A DNA stretch of 64,000 bases. Origin: Geosiphon pyriformis (taxonomy: Eukaryota; Glomeromycota; Glomeromycetes; Archaeosporales; Geosiphonaceae). Below the pieces are notes generated by a model that made no database searches, had not been told where the DNA came from, and saw only the letters and a program-made list of their open reading frames with translations. Within the stretch, counting starts at the first letter, position 1; each line of letters begins with the position of its first letter. A program made the position numbers and the translations under genes. Shown here one piece after another: positions 60,020 through 64,000 of this stretch. The stretch lies in the NCBI GenBank assembly GCA_016748015.1, contig JAAOMT010000128.1, positions 2,193,426-2,257,425 on the forward strand, in the 5' to 3' direction.

Positions 60020-63000
60020 GATAAATTTAACTGTTTAAATTCCTACATTTATATTATTATTAAATCTCATTGTTTTTAAACCAATATAAATTTTTGATGT
60101 ATTCACAATTGAACTTATACTGGTTTAAAAATATATATTAATCAAGCTATAGTTTAAATTTTACAGTAATTTAAAAAGATTTCTATTAATAAAAAGTTGA
60201 TTCATAAATATTATCAATTTTAGGTATATTTTAAATTTGTAACACAATTAAAAAATGTGTTTAACCATTTAAAAAATTATAAATAAATTTATATATATAT
60301 ATATATATATTATTCTTTTTAATTTTTTTATAATATTTATTGACAAAAGTTTTTTTAAAAAGTAGTTGTAAATATTATATTGTAAATTATAAATATATTT
60401 ATTTATTTTATTTGATTGCTTTTATAAAGTGTAATTCTATTATTTTTTACATATATAAAACTATGTAATTTTTCAAATAAGTATAGTTCATGTTATTTTA
60501 GTATATAAACAGCCAATTAAATCTAAGTTAATAAATTAATAAAGATCTTTTAAACCAAATATACCAAGTGTTTTTACTCTACTAAAGTAGTTTGCAAACA
60601 AACTTTCATTTTAAACAATTGTATAAATTTATATTTCTATTATATTCTTATAGAATTTTATTTTATCGTTCTGCAAACTAAACATGTAATACAATTTTTT
60701 ATAGCTAATTAAAACCATAAAAATATGCAAAGATTGCAAAAGTCTTAAACTAAAATAAGCTTTTAAACAAACTAATAACCAAATCAGAATACATCTCATT
60801 TAATTCTTCAAAAATATAAATCAAACATGCATATTTATACCAAAATTCACTTTAACAATAATAATAAAAACAATTCAATTTACAAAAATTCAATTTAGAC
60901 TTATATATATTATTAATAAAACCAATAAGTATAATAATACTATACAACTTTAAAGAGACAACAATTTTAACATAGAAAACTAAACTAGTAAATTGGCTTA
61001 TAAAAAATTTAAATAAATTGAAAAATTTTTTGAAAAATTAGCAAAAGCATTTTATAATTAAAAACCAAATAATTTAAACTTTAATACTTATAATAACATT
61101 AATATTCAAGAGTTTTTCATCAAATACAACTTTTTTACAAAATATCTTTTTTAATAATTGTTTTATTAAAAATGTTTTTGAACTTAAAGATTACAATAAT
61201 AAAATATTAGTAACAATAAATATTAAAACTTCAAAAAGTAAAACAAGTTTGATTATTAACTTAAAAAACTAATTTACTGATTTTAAAGACTATATAACTA
61301 GAAAAAAAATTAATTAACTTGGTTTTAAATATATTATAAAAACAATTATTTTTTTTGTAATTAACAAAAAAAAAGATTTTAATACTATTTTTTATTATTA
61401 AAACTAATTAACAGATAAAAAAATTGAATAATACAATAACATATTATTAAAACTAATTAACAGATAAAAAAAATTGAATAACACAATAACATATTATTAT
61501 AAATCAGTAAATTTCAGTTCAATACCAAAAATTTACTAAAATTATTATTTATTATAAAATAATAATTAATTATAAAAATATTAAACTATTTTAATATTTT
61601 AAATATAAAAAAACCAACTTAAATTTATTTTCAGTTTTTTAAAAAAATTAGCATTAGTTATAAATTAACTTTTTTGGTTTATTTTTTGGTTTATTTCTTT
61701 GTTTATATTTAATTTTTAATAATTTTTTGTTAATTTGCTAAATTATAACAATTTAATTTACTTTTTTAATCATTTATTATGTTTTAAAAACAATTAATTT
61801 TACTTAAATAATTAACAAAAAAACATTTAACTAAAAAAAATATTTTTACAACTATAATATACTTAAGTTATTTTATCTTAGATTATTTCCAAACCAAAAA
61901 TTAGTTATTCAAAAAGTTTAATAGTAATTGTTTTAAGTTTTAAAGTTGTATTAATTAAATTTAACTTATTTTTATTATTATTTAAATAATATTAGACATA
62001 TTAAAATGTTATTTATAAAAATAACTTTTATTTAATTTCTATTAATATATTTAGCTATTGAGATAATTTAATACAAATTAATATAAATTACTATAAACTT
62101 TTTACAAAAGCAGAAAAATTTTATTAACAAAGTAATAATTTTTGTTTATATTATAGAAAACTTAATTATATTGTTTATTAATGCTTTGTAAAAACAATCA
62201 GATTTAAATCTTATAAGTTTTATTTTAGTCTTAAGTTATTAATTTAGTATTAAGTTTTCAGTTCTATTAAGAATTTTTGTTTATTATTTAATTTTGTTCT
62301 TAATTTTAATTATATTATCAAAATTTAAATTACTAAATTTAATTTTAATATAGTTATAAAAATATTTATTAATTTAAACACTATTTTTTGTTTTATTAAT
62401 TAAAATTTTGTAGTTTAATATAATATTTTGCTTATTAAAAAACAGTATTTTATATTATTAAAAGTTATTAATAAATAATATATTGTTTTAAGAAATATTA
62501 ATTAAGAAACTTAATAATAAATTTTTGTTATTAATAAATATCAAAAAAAATTTCAATGTTATTAAAAGCATATATTATTTATTATACTTAAATTATTTTG
62601 GCTGTAACTATATAATCTATTAGGTTTTTATCAACTAATTATTGTGAATATACTAATGTATTTAATTAAAAATAAGCTAGATTATTGTCAAAATATTGCT
62701 TATATAATTATTTTATTAATTTATAATTTTTCAAAATCAAAATTCAAAGCTCTTTACAAATATTTGAAAAAATATTTATTTATTATTTTAAGTTTTTATT
62801 AGATGTTTTAAAACTTTTTATTAAAAGAATATAACTTTTTTAAGTTCTGTATTAATTATCAAAATTATAATTAAATATTAATATTCATTATTAGTTCTAT
62901 TTTAAATTTATTATATTAGTTTTATTATGTATACTTATTAAATTAATTTTTAAAATGCTTATAATTTGGTAAAAATAGGTGAAAAAAATGAATAAAAAAT

Positions 63001-64000
63001 AGTTTTTTAAATGTATTATAATTTTTTTAAATATTTAATTATATCAATTAGATTAACAAATAGCTTTGCCATTTTTTAGTATTTAATAAACAATGTTTTT
63101 AAAGATTACTTACATTGATTTGTTATTTTTTATTTTTTTTATTTTAAAAATCAAAAAAAAGCATAAAACCATGTATATTTGGTTTTAAAATAATTTTAAT
63201 AATATAAACTGTATGATAAGCTTAAAATATATGAATTTAATTAGTACTTAGTTGAGCTTTCTAAATATATTATCTTTTCTAAAAACGTTTTAATAAATTT
63301 TAAAATGATTCAAATAATTTAAATTGGAAAATATTCTGCTTTGTAAAATATTCAAAAATTTATTAAAATTCCAAAGACTCAAAAAGAATTAACTTTTAAG
63401 CTTAAAAATAATATTAACAAATGTATTAAAAAACATTTAAACTTAGAATAAATAATAAAATTTAATTTTTAAGATGTAATATTAAAACAATTCAACTTTG
63501 TAACAAGTTAAATTATAAAAAATTTAGCCTTTTTTAAATAATTTATAAAATTAATTTGATAACTTATAAGTTGAAACTGCCGATATACTTTAAAATTTAT
63601 AATGTTTTTTCATATTTTTTTTATTAAATTTAACTTTATTTTACTAAATAAAAAAACTATCTTTATTTATTCAACTCAAAAATAATATTGAATTTGAAAT
63701 TAATAAAATTTTAGATTTAAAAAAGTTGAAAATATCTAGTTTCTTAGAAAAATACTCTACTTTAGAAGCTATTTAAAAACTAGTAAAAAATATAATAAAT
63801 ATTTATTGATTGGTTTAAGTATTCTATGTTTAATATTCAAATAAAGTTACTTTTTTGGAAAGATGTTGCTAAAAAAAGAAAAATATTACAAAAAAATAGT
63901 TGATTATAAAAATTTTAAATTATTTTAGAATTTTTCGAATTAGCTTATTAATTTGGTTAGTAATTAATCTAAAATTTCCTGAATAAGAAAAAGAAACCAA
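60020..64000. other. Extremely AT-rich block without genes
   Basis: Almost only A and T, with few C or G, no open frame of note on either strand, no transposon ends and no microsatellite dominance apart from an (AT)n run near 60290-60310. It begins abruptly just after the SINE candidate. It may be ancient transposon DNA eroded by cytosine loss, or centromere-like or spacer heterochromatin. Confidence 0.6.
61393..61490 (+). repeat. 49-bp direct tandem duplication
   Basis: Two adjacent copies of a unit starting TATTATTAAAACTAATTAAC, at 61393 and 61442. They differ by one extra A and one T/C change. It is a recent local duplication within the AT-rich block. Confidence 0.85.

Overview
This is nuclear DNA from an AT-rich eukaryote, almost certainly a fungus. 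Genes are split by 60-250 nt GT-AG introns, there are no operons, TATA-like boxes are visible, and a fungal-type F-box gene and secreted lipases of the Rhizomucor/Thermomyces type are present. The low GC, the eukaryotic TnpB-like (Fanzor) relics, the Tigger and Tc1 elements and the large tandem gene family suggest an arbuscular mycorrhizal (Glomeromycotina) or related early-diverging fungus. That placement is inference.

Layout. 0-2.8 kb: Fanzor-type TnpB-like relics, one head-to-head with another. 3.4-5.6 kb: a four-exon gene for a one-pass membrane protein with a 15-nt microexon. 5.9-6.3 kb: a short, internally deleted Fanzor derivative. 6.9-55.7 kb: a tandem array of 17 class-3 lipase-like genes on both strands (called L1-L17 here), 15 intact and 2 pseudogenes (L1, L7). 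A Tigger/pogo-like DNA transposon (26.5-28.75 kb), a Tc1/mariner relic (13.0-13.7 kb) and two more Fanzor relics (41.5-41.9 and 52.5-53.7 kb) lie within the array. 57.5-58.6 kb: a two-exon F-box gene. About 59.75-60.0 kb: a candidate tRNA-derived SINE. 60-64 kb: an extremely AT-rich block with no gene.

The lipase family is the main feature. Every intact member has four coding exons with introns at the same three places and phases: phase 1 after an N-terminal Y-C motif, phase 1 directly after the nucleophile elbow G-H-x-x-G-G, and phase 0 before C-N. All 15 reading frames stay open across the splices I located by eye. Each protein starts with one hydrophobic segment, so each is probably secreted or a type II membrane protein. 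Aligned with the well-known Rhizomucor miehei lipase, the catalytic Asp is kept everywhere. The nucleophile Ser is kept only in L3 and L4; the others have Gly (ten), Asp (two) or Ala (one). The catalytic His is Asn in L4, L14 and L15. Only L3 keeps Ser, Asp and His together. The locus therefore looks like a maintained, expanded family of lipase-fold pseudoenzymes around one possibly active member. L17 has also lost both partners of one conserved disulfide.

Splice sites, motif matches and alignments were made by reading the sequence. No database or alignment program was used.
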